Shown here one piece after another: positions 11,084-21,338 of a DNA stretch of 64,000 bases (position 1 is the first letter of the stretch; each line of letters opens with the position of its first letter). The DNA comes from Stictocephala bisonia. Lineage: Eukaryota > Arthropoda > Insecta > Hemiptera > Membracidae. Both the position numbers and the translations under genes were made by a program. Below the pieces are notes generated by a model, which searched no databases, had not been told where the DNA came from, and saw only the letters and a program-made list of their open reading frames with translations. The DNA is taken from assembly GCA_035578905.1 (NCBI GenBank), contig JAQJVL010000047.1:967111-1031110 (forward strand). The letters are read 5' to 3'.

Positions 11084-11101
11084 CTAACCTAACCTAACCT
11101 A
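11084..11101 (-). repeat. short interstitial TTAGG motif
   Basis: About three and a half copies of CCTAA, the complement of the insect telomere repeat TTAGG. Such short interstitial runs are common in insect DNA and do not indicate a telomere here. Confidence 0.7.
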
Positions 11102-11215
11102 TGCCTATGAAATAAAAGTAAGAAGTTAACGTTGGTTGTACATAGTGATATTACTATTACTGTTATTATACAAATGAAAAATAATATTGTTTGACATTTT
11201 TAGCTATTAGATTGC

Positions 11216-11322
<107 letters not shown>

Positions 11323-11356
11323 AACCACACTTAGCAATCTTTTCTTTATGTTTTTA

Positions 11357-11404
11357 ATGTTTAAAATCGATTTCGGTCTCGAAAGACCATCATCAGTTTA
11401 ACAT
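11357..11404 (-). ncRNA. hammerhead-ribozyme-like motif of the Penelope-like element
   Basis: On the minus strand the order is CTGATGA, a 5-bp stem with TTCG loop (GGTCT/AGACC), then GAAA. The flanks ATGTTAAA and TTTAAACAT can form stem I with one bulge, and stem III is minimal. Minimal hammerheads with a very short stem III have been reported in the terminal regions of Penelope-like elements. One extra U lies between the CUGAUGA box and stem II, so activity is not certain. Confidence 0.7.
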
Positions 11405-11507
11405 GGAATACAAATAGGGTTATAAATATATCTTTAGAATAATTAATTTAACAGCTGACACTATAAAAATTTAAATAAAAATGTAGATGGATAAGTTGTA
11501 GATCTTG

Positions 11508-12569
11508 TTAAATTTTATAATTTTGCATCTTCATGATAGAATCAAACATAATATTTGAGTGAAATTTTATTTGATCATTGAGTAATAATGATGGGTTTTC
11601 TTTTGTGTTTTTGTATATGTAAAATTTTTCAATGGCATCTAGTTTTTTACTTTTAGGTGCAAAATGGATAATGTCTAAATTTTCTTCAATTGATGAAATA
11701 TTTTGGTTTTTTTGTATTAAATGTTCAGCAAATGTTGATAAATTTTGATGTTTGTTTTTTGGTATATGTTCCTTGAATCTTCTATTAAAACTTCTTCCTG
11801 TTTGGCCAATGTAATATTTAGGACAAGTTGAACATTTAATTTTATAAATTCCAGAATTATTGTATTTGTTTTCATTATTTTTAGTAGAGTAGTTATGCTG
11901 TAGTAAATGTTTGATACTGTTCTTCGTTCTATATGTAATTTTATATCCTTGTTTGGAGAATATGTTATGTAAAGATTTGTTAATATCTCCATGATAGTTC
12001 ATTTGAATGTAGTTATTTTTTTCTTTAGTTTTAGAATCAAGAGTTTTCTTGCTGTGTTTATTAATTAATTTACTTATTAAATTTGCTTGATATCCATTAT
12101 CGACAGCAATTTGTTTGATAATGTAGATTTCTTCTTGGTAATCTTCTTCTGTAAGAGGTGTATTCAGTAGTCTATGAATCATACTGTGGAAGGCTGCTAA
12201 TTTGTGTGAAGTTGGATGATTGGATGTATTGTGAATTATTTGATTTGTTGATGTTGGTTTACGATAAATTTTGAATTGGTGTTTGTTATCTTTTTTAGTT
12301 ATGGTAAGGTCAAGAAAGTTTATGCTGTTAGATTTTTCTATTTCTGTTGTAAATTTTAAGTTAGGATGAATTTTGTTCAGAAAGATTTCTAATAGATCTA
12401 TTTGTCTTTGGTTTCCGTTGAATAGACAAAGAATGTTATCAGCATATCTATGATAATATATAATTTTCTTGGCGTAAGGGTTTATTTCAGGGTTGAGAAT
12501 GTATTTATTTTCAATATAATTTAGGAAAATGTCTGCTATGATGCTTGAAAGTGGTGATCCCATGGCCAA
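11508..12569 (-). CDS. Penelope-like RT (C-terminal half) plus GIY-YIG endonuclease
   Basis: The 353-codon frame opens with AMGSPLSSIIADIFLNYIE (RT motif with GSPLS). It continues with HRYADNILC, where the catalytic box normally ends in two aspartates; here the second is Asn. SINFLDLTITKKDNKHQF and YRKPTSTNQIIHNTSNHP are typical of Penelope RT. The endonuclease follows: NSGIYKIKCSTCPKYYIGQT with GRSFNRRFKEH, giving the GIY and YIG motifs, the conserved Arg and a cysteine pair ahead of it. A catalytic Glu is plausible near DAIEKFYIY. The frame is unbroken to its TGA stop but lacks the N-terminal RT motifs because the copy is truncated. It is likely inactive from truncation and the Asp-to-Asn change. 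Confidence 0.9.
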   Translation of the reverse strand: MAMGSPLSSIIADIFLNYIENKYILNPEINPYAKKIIYYHRYADNILCLFNGNQRQIDLLEIFLNKIHPNLKFTTEIEKSNSINFLDLTITKKDNKHQFKIYRKPTSTNQIIHNTSNHPTSHKLAAFHSMIHRLLNTPLTEEDYQEEIYIIKQIAVDNGYQANLISKLINKHSKKTLDSKTKEKNNYIQMNYHGDINKSLHNIFSKQGYKITYRTKNSIKHLLQHNYSTKNNENKYNNSGIYKIKCSTCPKYYIGQTGRSFNRRFKEHIPKNKHQNLSTFAEHLIQKNQNISSIEENLDIIHFAPKSKKLDAIEKFYIYKNTKENPSLLLNDQIKFHSNIMFDSIMKMQNYKI

Positions 12570-12819
12570 TCCTTTATCTTGGGAATAAATTTTATCGTTA
12601 TAGTGAAAGTAATTTTGTTTAAGAGTAATTTTTGTTAATTTGATGATTTCTTGAATTTTCTTGCTGTCTAATTTATTTTGAAAAATAATAACAATGAAGA
12701 ACAGTCAATAACTGTTAATAGTTATGTTGAAAATAAATTTTAAAAGGAAAATCCTAAAAATTTCAGAAATTCAAATACTCTGAAATTTTACGGCTGTCAG
12801 ACAGTCATGATATAGACAC

Positions 12820-13320
12820 TTGCAAGTCAGTTTGACTAAGGTTTCGCTTAACTGTGACTCTACTGTATGCAGCATTTTCAAGCCAAATGCAGGAATCCCT
12901 GAAATTGTCAAAGACTTAGCAGCTTTAACTGGTTCCTTCATGTTAAAAGACTCATTGATAATCATGGGTGGGGCCAATGATGATATAGTGCGAAGGGAAA
13001 CAGAACTGTTTGATACATACACAAAAATACTTCAAAGTACTGCTCACACCAATGTTGTTATAGCTGGCTTACCATTCAGGCATGATGTACCAGAATTGAA
13101 CAACCGAATCAGTTTCATAAATATATCACTTCAAATAATAGTACTTGAGTCAGGTCATGCAAATTTCATGCCAATAAACGAACTTCCCCGCCAGATGTAT
13201 ACTAGACATGGTCTACATTTTAATAAATGTGGAAAGATCAAAATTGCTTGTATGATAAGAGAAATCCTCCAAAGTGAATTACAGAGTGAAAATAAATTAT
13301 CTATCCTGAACTTAAATTAA
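12820..13320 (+). pseudogene. SGNH-hydrolase-like domain of LINE ORF1
   Basis: The 166-codon frame contains LIIMGGANDDIV (the GxND-type block of SGNH hydrolases), HTNVVIAGLPFRHDVPELNN and the C-terminal block YTRHGLHFNKCGKIKIA, where the family has a catalytic D/T-x-x-H. Esterase-like SGNH domains occur in ORF1 of several CR1-type LINEs, where a role in membrane or lipid contact has been suggested. The stop at its end is followed in the same frame by the macro-like segment, so the two were probably one protein. Confidence 0.7.
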
Positions 13321-13880
13321 AAATCTACAGGTATTAACCAGCACAAAAATTTCATTGAGATTGTGGTAGCGGATATGAAAGATGTAATTGATGAAGTTAA
13401 AGAAGATTCAACAGCAGCATTTGCGCACTGTATCTCGGGGGATTTTCATGATACCAGGCAAATGTCAGCAGGCTTAGCTTTGACATTTCGTAGGAAATTT
13501 GGTAGACCTCAAGTAAAAAAAATGTATCGACTTCTCAGAAGGTTGTTGATGGAGCAACTATTTATGGCCTTGTTACAAAGGCTACATTTTTCCAGAAGCC
13601 TCTCATTGAAAATTACATTTTAGCTTTCCAGCAGCTTACTCAGGATTTCGAGTAGAATGGTCTTAAAACACTGTACTGCTCCCCCATGGGCTGTATAAGG
13701 GACCTTATTACACCCAAAACTTTGCTGCCAACATTACTAAATTTCACTGTTACACTGGAGCCAATGTAAAAATAGTGATCTATAATGAACTGTCTAGTTT
13801 TGAGAAATCACCTGTCTTACACTGACTTTGTCAAACAACTGAAAGCAGAAATTGAGAACTGTACAAATGTCTACTCTTTG
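13321..13880 (+). pseudogene. macro-domain-like (OARD1-type) segment of LINE ORF1
   Basis: The frame gives FAHCISGDFHDTRQMSAGLA then LTFRRKFG, matching the N-terminal signature of OARD1/TARG1-like macro domains (HCVS-D-F-x-M-x-x-GIA-x-x-F-x-x-x-FG). These bind ADP-ribose and remove it from proteins or O-acetyl-ADP-ribose. After a frame shift near 13520 the other frame reads ATIYGLVTKATFFQKPLIEN and, later, TLYCSPMGCIRDLI, matching the family's Y-L-V-T-K..KP-Y and P-x-x-G-C-G-x-D-x-L blocks. Frame shift and stops show decay. It lies between the SGNH and EN parts of the LINE. Confidence 0.65.
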
Positions 13881-13912
13881 ATGAATATCAACCTACGAGA
13901 AGTAGCAGCAGT

Positions 13913-14308
13913 TTGGATGATGTGACCGTGTCTTCACCAGTGGCTGTTCCTGGAAGCGTGAGCTACGCAGAGGCTGTTTCCGGAGTCAACTATGTCAACC
14001 AAGAACCGCTTCCACAAGGACCACAACTTAGTAAGCAGCGGGAAAGTAATGGTGTTAGTGATGTGAAAATGATCTTAAAGCAGAGTACCACACAACAGAC
14101 TGACACTATGACACGCTCAAGTGAAACTGTTGAGAAAGAAGCATCTCTTGTTGAAATCACTAGTGTAGAAGTAGAAGTATGCAGTGAAGATTGTAACGAT
14201 ATTACCTGTAAGATCTTAAATAACAGTCTTGTAACCAATGTTTTCCCTTTAAACTGCCGAATAATTCACAATCAGCTGCCAATTTTAACTCTCAACAAAA
14301 TTCAATAA
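13913..14308 (+). pseudogene. hydrophilic C-terminal region of LINE ORF1
   Basis: The frame of 131 codons begins near LDDVTVSSPVAVPGSVSYAE and is rich in Ser, Thr, Glu and Val. The SYAEAVSG-type motif resembles linker motifs in LINE ORF1/ORF2 junction regions. It ends just before the endonuclease. No enzymatic domain was recognised. Confidence 0.45.
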
Positions 14309-14329
14309 ATTTAATACATTTTCCAAAAT

Positions 14330-14990
14330 CACTAAGTTATACATTTTCAATCAAAATATTCAGGGTTTAAAAAGCAGCAAACTATCATTAGAAATAATTT
14401 TAGATGAACTTAAACCTAATATAATAATTATAAGAGAACATATGTCTGATGCAGAACTCATTAGCTTTAAATTAAAAGGCTAATCAATAACAAGTTATTA
14501 TGCTAGAACCACCACTACTGGGGGTGGTGTGTTGATCCTTTCAGAGTCAGCATTGAAGGGAAACAGTTGGCTTGTAAAGATGTAGAAGCTCTATGTGCGG
14601 ATAAGCTATATGAGTGTTGTCTGGATAAGTTTAAATTTGATGGCAAGAAAATAGTATTGGAAGGAGTGTATAGGAAGCCACTATTAAAGAATTCTGAATT
14701 CTTATATAGACTTAACTCTAGAAATTTTAATAGAGAAAGATAAAAATGTTATTGTTTCAGGGAATGTTAACACTGACATGTTAGATTCTTTAAAATTTAG
14801 GTTTTTGAAAAATGTTCTTAAAAGTCATAGAATGAGACTCTGGTAAATTTTCCCACAAGGGTAACTCCTACTTCGTCATCATGTATTGATAATTTTTTTA
14901 CAAATATTAATTTTGTCCAATTTAAAACTTCAGGCCTTTTCAGATCACGATGGGCAGCTCTTTGAGGCTTTTAATATAAATATTTTTTAT
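14330..14990 (+). pseudogene. LINE apurinic-type endonuclease remnant
   Basis: In mixed frames, FNQNIQGLKSSKLSLEIIL is the usual N-terminal EN motif (N-x-Q-G-L-x-x-K), followed by LKPNIIIIREH with the catalytic-Glu region, ARTTTTGGGVLIL and FSDHDGQLF, the conserved S-D-H terminal motif. Several shifts and stops separate the pieces. Endonucleases of this kind nick the target DNA to prime reverse transcription. Confidence 0.75.
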
Positions 14991-16476
14991 AAAAAAAGTC
15001 CACAAAAATTGCCTAAAAATTTATTTGTTAACAGTAGAAATTTCTCAAAAGCAAACATGTCTATATTTGTCAAACTATTAACCAAAGAAAATTGGCTCCA
15101 GGTTTTCAATGCAAACATTGACCAAAAATATGCAGTATTTTGTAATATCATAAATTATTATTTCAATTTATTCTTTCCTTGTAAAATAATAAAAAAACTA
15201 CGTAAAAATTACTGGATTACTGATAACCTAAGAAATGAAAAAAAGGAAATTATTGAATCGTTCAAAAGATCTCGGATCTCTAAAGATTTAGAATTACATC
15301 AAGATGTTATTAATTTAAATCAAGATATAAGCAGCTTAAATAAAAACTTTTACAATTAAAAAAATTATTATGATAGTAAAATTGATAGGTCAATGAACGT
15401 TGGTAGAACAACTTGGGATATAATGTATAATGAAACATCCAATGGAAAGGAAAACAGTAATGAACCAATAACCTTAATAGAGGATGGAAAAGAAATCTCT
15501 GATCCACATCTCATAAGTAATACCTTTAATTCTAAATTTATTAATGTAGCACAATGTTTATCAAAAAATTATATCAATCTAAACACATATTGTAACGTCA
15601 ACCTACTCCAATCAAATCCTCATTCACTTTTCCGCTGCCACCTTGTAAGCGAAATAGAAATTCTGAACATTGTTAGGTCATTCAAAAATAAATCGTCCAA
15701 GTGGATATGACGAAATCCCTGTTAAATTGATTAAATTCTCAATCAACTTCTTAAGCCCCTCATACATCTAAAAATTCTTCTTTCATATCTGGAACCATCC
15801 CTCAAGAACTTAAAATTTCCAAAGTCATACCAGTTCATAAAACAGGAAGTAAAAAAGATCCAAATAATTATCGTTCCATATCTCTACTTCCTTCAATATT
15901 AAACATTTTTGAAAAACCATGTACAATAGATTAGCTGAATATTTAGAAGAGAACAACTTATTTGATAAAGAACAAAATGGTTTAAGAAAATGAAAATCCA
16001 CAGTAACAGCTTTAGTTACTTTTGTTGAATCATTAATAAAGGCCACTGATAGTGGCGAGAAACCAATTTGTGTTTTCATGGACCTTTCTAAGTAAGGCCT
16101 TCGATACTATTTCCCATGATATATTGTTACAAAAACTGGTATCACTGGATATTCACGGTACATCCTTGAACTGATTAAAATCTATCTCTTTAATAGATTT
16201 CAATACGTAGAAATTTCTTCCACAATAAACAAAAAATTATTAAAAATTAAGTATTAAGCAAGGTGTCCTCAAAGTTCCATCCTTGGTCCCCTTTTGTTTA
16301 TTTGTTATTTACAGGGATTTCCATCATTAATAGAGAAAATTGCTTATACTAAAAGTAAAATTGTACTCTATGCTGACGATTCAAATTTAATGGTTTAATG
16401 TAAAAGTCAAAGTGATATAGAATCAAATCTAATGCACCTTTCAAAAATTCAAATTTTTTCAAAATAATCCATTGTA

Positions 16477-17819
16477 CCGGGTGTTTCAAAATGAATAGCG
16501 GGGTTTTAAAGTGTTATAATATTTATTACATCAAACTTACAGCCACAAGTGATATATCAAACAAAAGAGGAACTCAAACAGTTTTACATAATAGCCTACA
16601 AGTGTTCAATGTGAGCACCATTCGTTACTCGGCGCACGTCAAGACGATATGCGAGTTCTTCCCAAACTTTGGTTAGTGTCTCATTAGTAATTGCCGCAAC
16701 AGCTGTTTCAATCCTGTTCCTTTATTCGGGAAGGTTGGCTGGCATTGGAGGCACATACACTCGATCCTTAATAAACCCCCAAAGATAGAAATCACACGGC
16801 GTTAGGTCAGGTGACCGTGGAGGCCATGGATAACAAGCGCCATCATTAGGCCCCTTACGGCCAATCCAGCGGTCGGGTACTGTGAGGTTAAGCCAATCGC
16901 GTACCTCATTATGCCAGTGAGGCGGCGCACCATCTTGCTGAAAGACGAAGTTCTCTGGTTCATCCTGTGTCAGTTGAGGGAAGAGCCATACCTGTAGAGT
17001 ATCCAGATAAGAGGGACCAGTTACAGTTGCTTCACCAAAAAAGAAAGGACCATAAACTTTCTGTCGGGATATGGCACAAAAAACATTCAATTTAGGGGAG
17101 TCTCGTTGCACTTGTTCCATCATGCGGGGATTTTCTGAACCCCAAATCCGAACATTATGGGTGTTTACTTGACCACTAAGGTGGAAGGTCGATTCATCAC
17201 TGAATACGACAAGATCCAGAAAATTTTCATTGTCATTCAACAACATGTCGTTAGCAAAGTTGGCACGTAAAACATGGTCAGTAGGCTTCAGAGCCTGTAA
17301 CAACTGCAAACGATAAGGACGTAGTTGCAAGCGTCGCCGCAAAACTCTCCAAACAGTCGTCACAGGAATTGCTAATTCACGACTAGCCTTCCGAACGGAT
17401 TTCATAGGGCTACGCGTGAACGAATTACGCACTTGCTCAACGCTCTCTTCACTAGTTCTTGGTCGTCCCGTACTCTTGCCTTTACAAAGGCAGCCAGTGT
17501 CTTCAAACTGATGATACCATCTACGAATATTGCTATCACCTGGAGGATCACAACCGAACTTAATCCGGAACGCACGTTGCACAGTAACAACAGATTCCGT
17601 CTTTGCAAACTGTAAAACACAAAACGCTTTCTGTTCTTTAGTCGCCATCTTTGCTACTAGCGCTTTCTATCGGATTGCGGCGGAAACATTCCGCACTGAT
17701 GCCAACAAACAAAACTGTTTGAGTTTCTCTTTCATTTGATATATCCCTTGTGGCTGTAAGTTTGATGTAATAAATATTATAACACACTAAAACCCCGCTA
17801 TTCATTTTGAAACACCCGG
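16477..17819 (-). mobile_element. mariner/Tc1-superfamily transposon, near-complete
   Basis: Inverted repeats of about 108 bp begin CCGGGTGTTTCAAAATGAAT at both ends and differ at only a few positions. TA is duplicated outside. The single internal gene lies on the minus strand. It is inserted in the RT region of the LINE, so it is younger than that element. Long repeat arms with one gene are typical of IS630-Tc1-mariner elements. Confidence 0.93.
16596..17648 (-). pseudogene. mariner-type transposase with one in-frame stop
   Basis: The frame starts MATKEQKAFCVLQFAKTESV and runs 308 codons to a TAA, then stays open for a further 41 codons to IEHL-stop. Only one stop therefore spoils a protein of about 350 residues. 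An N-terminal HTH (RRWYHQFEDTGCL, then STGRPRTSEESV with the GRPR hook) precedes the DDE domain. Catalytic residues are the Asp of FSDES, the Asp of FQQDGAPPH and the Asp of SPDLTPCDFYLWG. I count 46 residues between the last two, more than the 34 of mariner proper and the 41 I would expect for the closest group. The stop lies after the DDE triad. Confidence 0.9.
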
Positions 17820-18489
17820 TATTCAAATATTGACACAACTAATTTTATTTCTTTTCAAACGAGACAGAATAAAACAAAATTTTCCCCAAACATTAATGTA
17901 GGGGATATAAATATTCGTAATATAATTAACACAAACTTTTTGGGTTTAGAGATTGATCAACATGTAAGTTGGAATGGTCATATAAAAAAAATACTTAAAA
18001 GAATACACTCAGACTGTATACCCTTAAACATATGTCATTTTTATGCAATCTTTCTACTTTAAAATTTATTTACTACACCCAAATTCATGCTCACTTATCT
18101 TATGGCTTGTGTGTTATGGGGAAACATGTGATTATAACTTGGACAAATCACTATAATTACAAAAACAAGCAGTAAGGGAAGTATATTCTTTTTGCTTTGC
18201 CTGTTAATATTAAAAATGAACCAGAAATTAAGAAATTTAAGAAGAATCTAAAAAAATTCTTGGTGACAAATAACCACTATATTTAATCAGAATTTCTAAC
18301 CAGTTGTGTTTAAATTTGACTTAGTTAATATCAAAATCTAGTTTCTTTTAACATAAGGACTATTATCTAATAAGTAATAAGACTGACACTATTTAATGTA
18401 CTAGTTTGTACTCAACAAATAAAAAATGTTTGTCTATTGTCTATCCCTTGTAGCTTCAGGAAAAAATACATATACATAGATGAAACTGA

Positions 18490-19415
18490 GAATATGTAGT
18501 TCTATCTATACAAGGAGTTTAAGAACACTGAAAACTCTGACACAGTTGATTCTTTGCTGCACTCTCTTGATAATGCTAGAAGAGAAAAGTGGGTAAAGTC
18601 CGGAAACTCTCCACCCATAAGTCCCTTAGAAATAGTGTTGGGCTGCATCCAAGACCTATTTGAACATAGTAAAAATGCATTGTCGGCTTATCCAGGTCAG
18701 CCCGCCAACCTTCTGACAAAAATGTGGTACAACAACTGAATGAGATCAAGAGAATACTACAGACACCACTAAAAGTTCAAAGGCATTTCATTCTCCAAGA
18801 ATTAAATGAGGCAGTTACTGCTCTATCAGTTGGGAAGGGAGTCAGAGTAGATGACATCTTAGTGAAATTTCTTAATCATGCTGTTACAAAAGTAACACAT
18901 GGTTTTTAACAGTCATCAATGCCATATTGACTGGTGATGTACCCAAAGCTTTTGAAAAAATCTCAAATAATAGCTGTTTTAAAATCAGGTAAAGAACCAG
19001 AATAAGCCGAAAGCTACCACTCTATAGCTCTTTTAAGTGTCTGCTATAAGTTGATGAACAGGATGATTTATTGCAGAATATCACATTTTCTCAATGATAG
19101 CATCCCAGTTGAACAAGCTAGGTTCAGACTTCAGGTACTTCATTTGACATTTTATTGTAGAATGGGCTTGAAAAAAAAAAAAAAAAAAAAGAAAACAGCA
19201 GTATTTGTAGATCTTTCAGCAACCTATGACAGTCTTAAAAAGAGGGCTTGTAACTTAAATTTTACAATTTAATTATGTGTCCTCAACTGTTCTGATTTCT
19301 GAACTTCACCCTCAGCTCTGAATGATGGATTGCCACATTGCCATTGTTCTTGGTCTCTTTTATTCAATGTATACACTGCCGACATTCCTGCTACACAGTC
19401 CATAAAATTCATATA
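18490..19415 (+). pseudogene. Jockey-type LINE reverse transcriptase, left part
   Basis: Pre-RT and RT motifs appear in several frames: LQELNEAVTALSVGKGVRVD (the usual E-L-x-x-A-I-x-x-L-x-x-x-K-A-x-G-x-D block), ESYHSIALLSVCYKLMNRMI, VEQARFRLQ, and VFVDLSATYDSL, the A-box with catalytic Asp. A 19-A run near 19160 sits just before that box. Next come GLPHCHCSWSLLFNVYTADI (B-box region) and KFIY, where the palindromic insertion splits the YADD box. The copy is decayed. Confidence 0.8.
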
Positions 19416-20343
19416 CGAGGGTCGTCCAGAAAGTAAAGAACGATTGCGCATCACGGACGGCGCAGTTCCCCCACCACCGCGGGAGTGGGCTTATTCTTTA
19501 GTCCAAACCTTCCGCTTCAGTTTGAGCTGTGTAGCGGTGCCGTGAGGCCACGTTTGCGTCTCTTGTGGAAGTTCAAAATGGCGGCGCCAATTGAAAATCC
19601 CGCCAAGTGTGAAGTCCGTAGTGTGATTCGGTTTCTGAATGCGCAGCATGTTCGACCCATAGAAATTTATAGGCAAATTAAGGCAGTGTACGGGGACAAT
19701 GAGATGAACGAGTCATCGGTGAGAAAATGGTGCATTCAATTTAATGAAGGCAAAACTAGTGTGCACGACGAGGAACGAAGTGGAAGGCCGTCACTCGTTA
19801 CTGACGAGTTGACAGCGAAAGTTGACGAAAAAATTCAAGAAAACCGGCGTTTCACTTTGAACGGTCTACTGGCATTTTTTTCACTGCCAGTAGACCGCTC
19901 AAAGTGAAACGCCAGTTTTCTTGAATTTTTTCGTCAACTTTCGCTGTCAACTCGTCAGTAACGAGTGACGGCCTTCCACTTCGTTCCTCGTCGTGCACAC
20001 TAGTTCTGCCTTCATTAAATTGAATGCACCATTTTCTTACCGATGACTCGTTCATCGCATTGTCACCGTACACTGCCTTAATTTGTCTATAAATTTCTAT
20101 GGGACGAACATGCTGCGCATTCAGAAACCGAATCACACTACGGACTTCACACTTGGCGGGATTTTCAATTGGCGCCGCCATTTTGAACTTCCACATGAGA
20201 CGCAAACGTGGCCTCACGGCACCACTACACAGCTCAAACTGAAGCGGAAGGTTTGGACTAAAGAATAAGCTCACTCCCGCGGTGGTGGGGGAACTGCGCC
20301 GTCCGTGATGCGCAATCGTTCTTTACTTTCTGGACGACCCTCG
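19416..20343. mobile_element. mariner foldback: two 5' halves in perfect head-to-head palindrome
   Basis: Two 459-bp arms, nearly identical inverse complements, surround a 10-bp spacer near 19879, and TA is duplicated outside. Each arm begins CGAGGGTCGTCCAGAAAGTA and encodes the same N-terminal part of a mariner transposase, reading inward from each end: MAAPIENPAKCEVRSVIRFL and the HTH SSVRKWCIQFNEGKTSVHDE with RSGRPS. There is no DDE domain. The arms differ at only a few positions (for example Glu versus Ala at one codon), so the structure is young or homogenised. Confidence 0.93.
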
Positions 20344-20345
20344 TA

Positions 20346-20960
20346 ATAAGCAGATGATATTGCTCTCGTAACTCAATACAAGGACATATCAAAAACAGAA
20401 AGAACACTTACACTGTATCTAACCACACTCAATAAATAATTATTTTAAAATCAAGAAGTCAAAACCCAATCCAAAAAAGACAAAAGTAATCTGCTTTCAC
20501 CTGAGTAATAGACTAGCTTAAAAACAATTGAACATCTTTTTCGATGGTGTTAGGTTGAAACATAATTTGCATCCACTGAACTCTGGAGTCAGTTTAGACC
20601 GATCTCTTTATTTTAAAAGTCCTCTACAGAAAAAAATAGCTTAAGTGGGGACCAGAACTAATGTGTTGCACAACAACTTGCTAGATCATCACGGGGAGCC
20701 AAGACACAATTCCTGCATAATTCAGCTTAGTCACTTGTTTGCTCCACTGCTGAATTGTGTGATCCTGTGTGGCTTAACAGTACACATGTATGAGATGTTA
20801 ATTTCCGACTAAACAAGGTGATGGGGGCTATCAGTTGTTCACACATTGCAACCCTCCTACCATGGCTTCCAGAGCTGTACAACGTATATCCTCCGGGTGT
20901 AAGATGTATGAGGCACTTCTCAGAGAGATTAATCTGGCTCAATATGCGTGCTATTTACAT
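20346..20960 (+). pseudogene. Jockey-type LINE reverse transcriptase, right part
   Basis: Directly after the palindrome the frame resumes ADDIALVTQYKDISKTERTL, completing the catalytic YADD box, then reads KPNPKKTKVICFHLSNRLA and, in another frame, SGVSLDRSLYF, the thumb motif (LGVTLDRTLTY in relatives). Weaker post-RT similarity continues to about 20.95 kb. The join across the insertion shows that the palindrome landed exactly in the YADD box. Confidence 0.8.
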
Positions 20961-21338
20961 TTTGTATCATTACTATTCATAGCGTTTTGAATAAAAAAAA
21001 ATTAATTTTCTTTTTTTTTACCTGAAAATGGAATTTATAGTTTTTATAGCATTTATAGATAAAAAGATTGTAAAAATAGTAATATTTGTATTTGTTGTAA
21101 TACCAGTTCAAGAGGCAAGACAATTGAATTAAAGATAGCAACATCAGTAAAATTGCCAAGAAGAGGATAACAAATGTTGAAGTTATTTATTTAGTGCTTT
21201 TTAAAATCAGAATCATTAAAAACAATCCTTTGATAGTTTTGTTATTTGTTAAGGCATATTCTCTAGCTTGTTGTGGCTTCACAGATTTCAGAAAGTGTCT
21301 TAGGCCTTGATTAATATGGTCATTCTGAATATTTCGTA
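20961..21338. other. AT-rich spacer, nothing recognised
   Basis: Low-complexity A/T tracts, with no coding or repeat signature identified. Confidence 0.4.

Larger units (their letters stand above)
15000..18290 (+). pseudogene. LINE reverse transcriptase remnant (interrupted at 16477-17819)
   Basis: The pre-RT linker contains KLRKNYWITDNLRNEKKEII. RT blocks then follow in shifting frames: SFKNKSSKW, GTIPQELKISKVIPVHKTGS, NNYRSISLLPSILNIFEK, YNRLAEYLEENNLFDKEQNG, ICVFMDLSK and SKIVLYADDSNLMV (the catalytic YADD box). After the mariner, FLGLEIDQHVSWNGHIKKI is the post-RT thumb motif. Frame shifts and stops are frequent, so the copy is dead; the order is complete. Confidence 0.85.
12780..18300 (+). 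mobile_element. non-LTR retrotransposon (LINE) with SGNH and macro-like ORF1, split by a mariner
   Basis: In order on the + strand: an SGNH-hydrolase-like domain, a macro-like domain, a hydrophilic ORF1 tail, an apurinic-type endonuclease, a reverse transcriptase and the post-RT segment. All are decayed by stops and shifts but collinear. A 1.34-kb mariner interrupts the RT region with a TA duplication. The EN and RT motifs place it in the CR1/Jockey-like assemblage of LINEs; the exact clade cannot be set by eye. Both borders are approximate: the left is near the end of a Penelope-like copy and the right fades near 18.3 kb without a clear tail. Confidence 0.75.

Noticed and set aside
11084..11101. 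Telomere or chromosome end
   Set aside because: Only about three TTAGG-type units with ordinary sequence on both sides; a short interstitial run.
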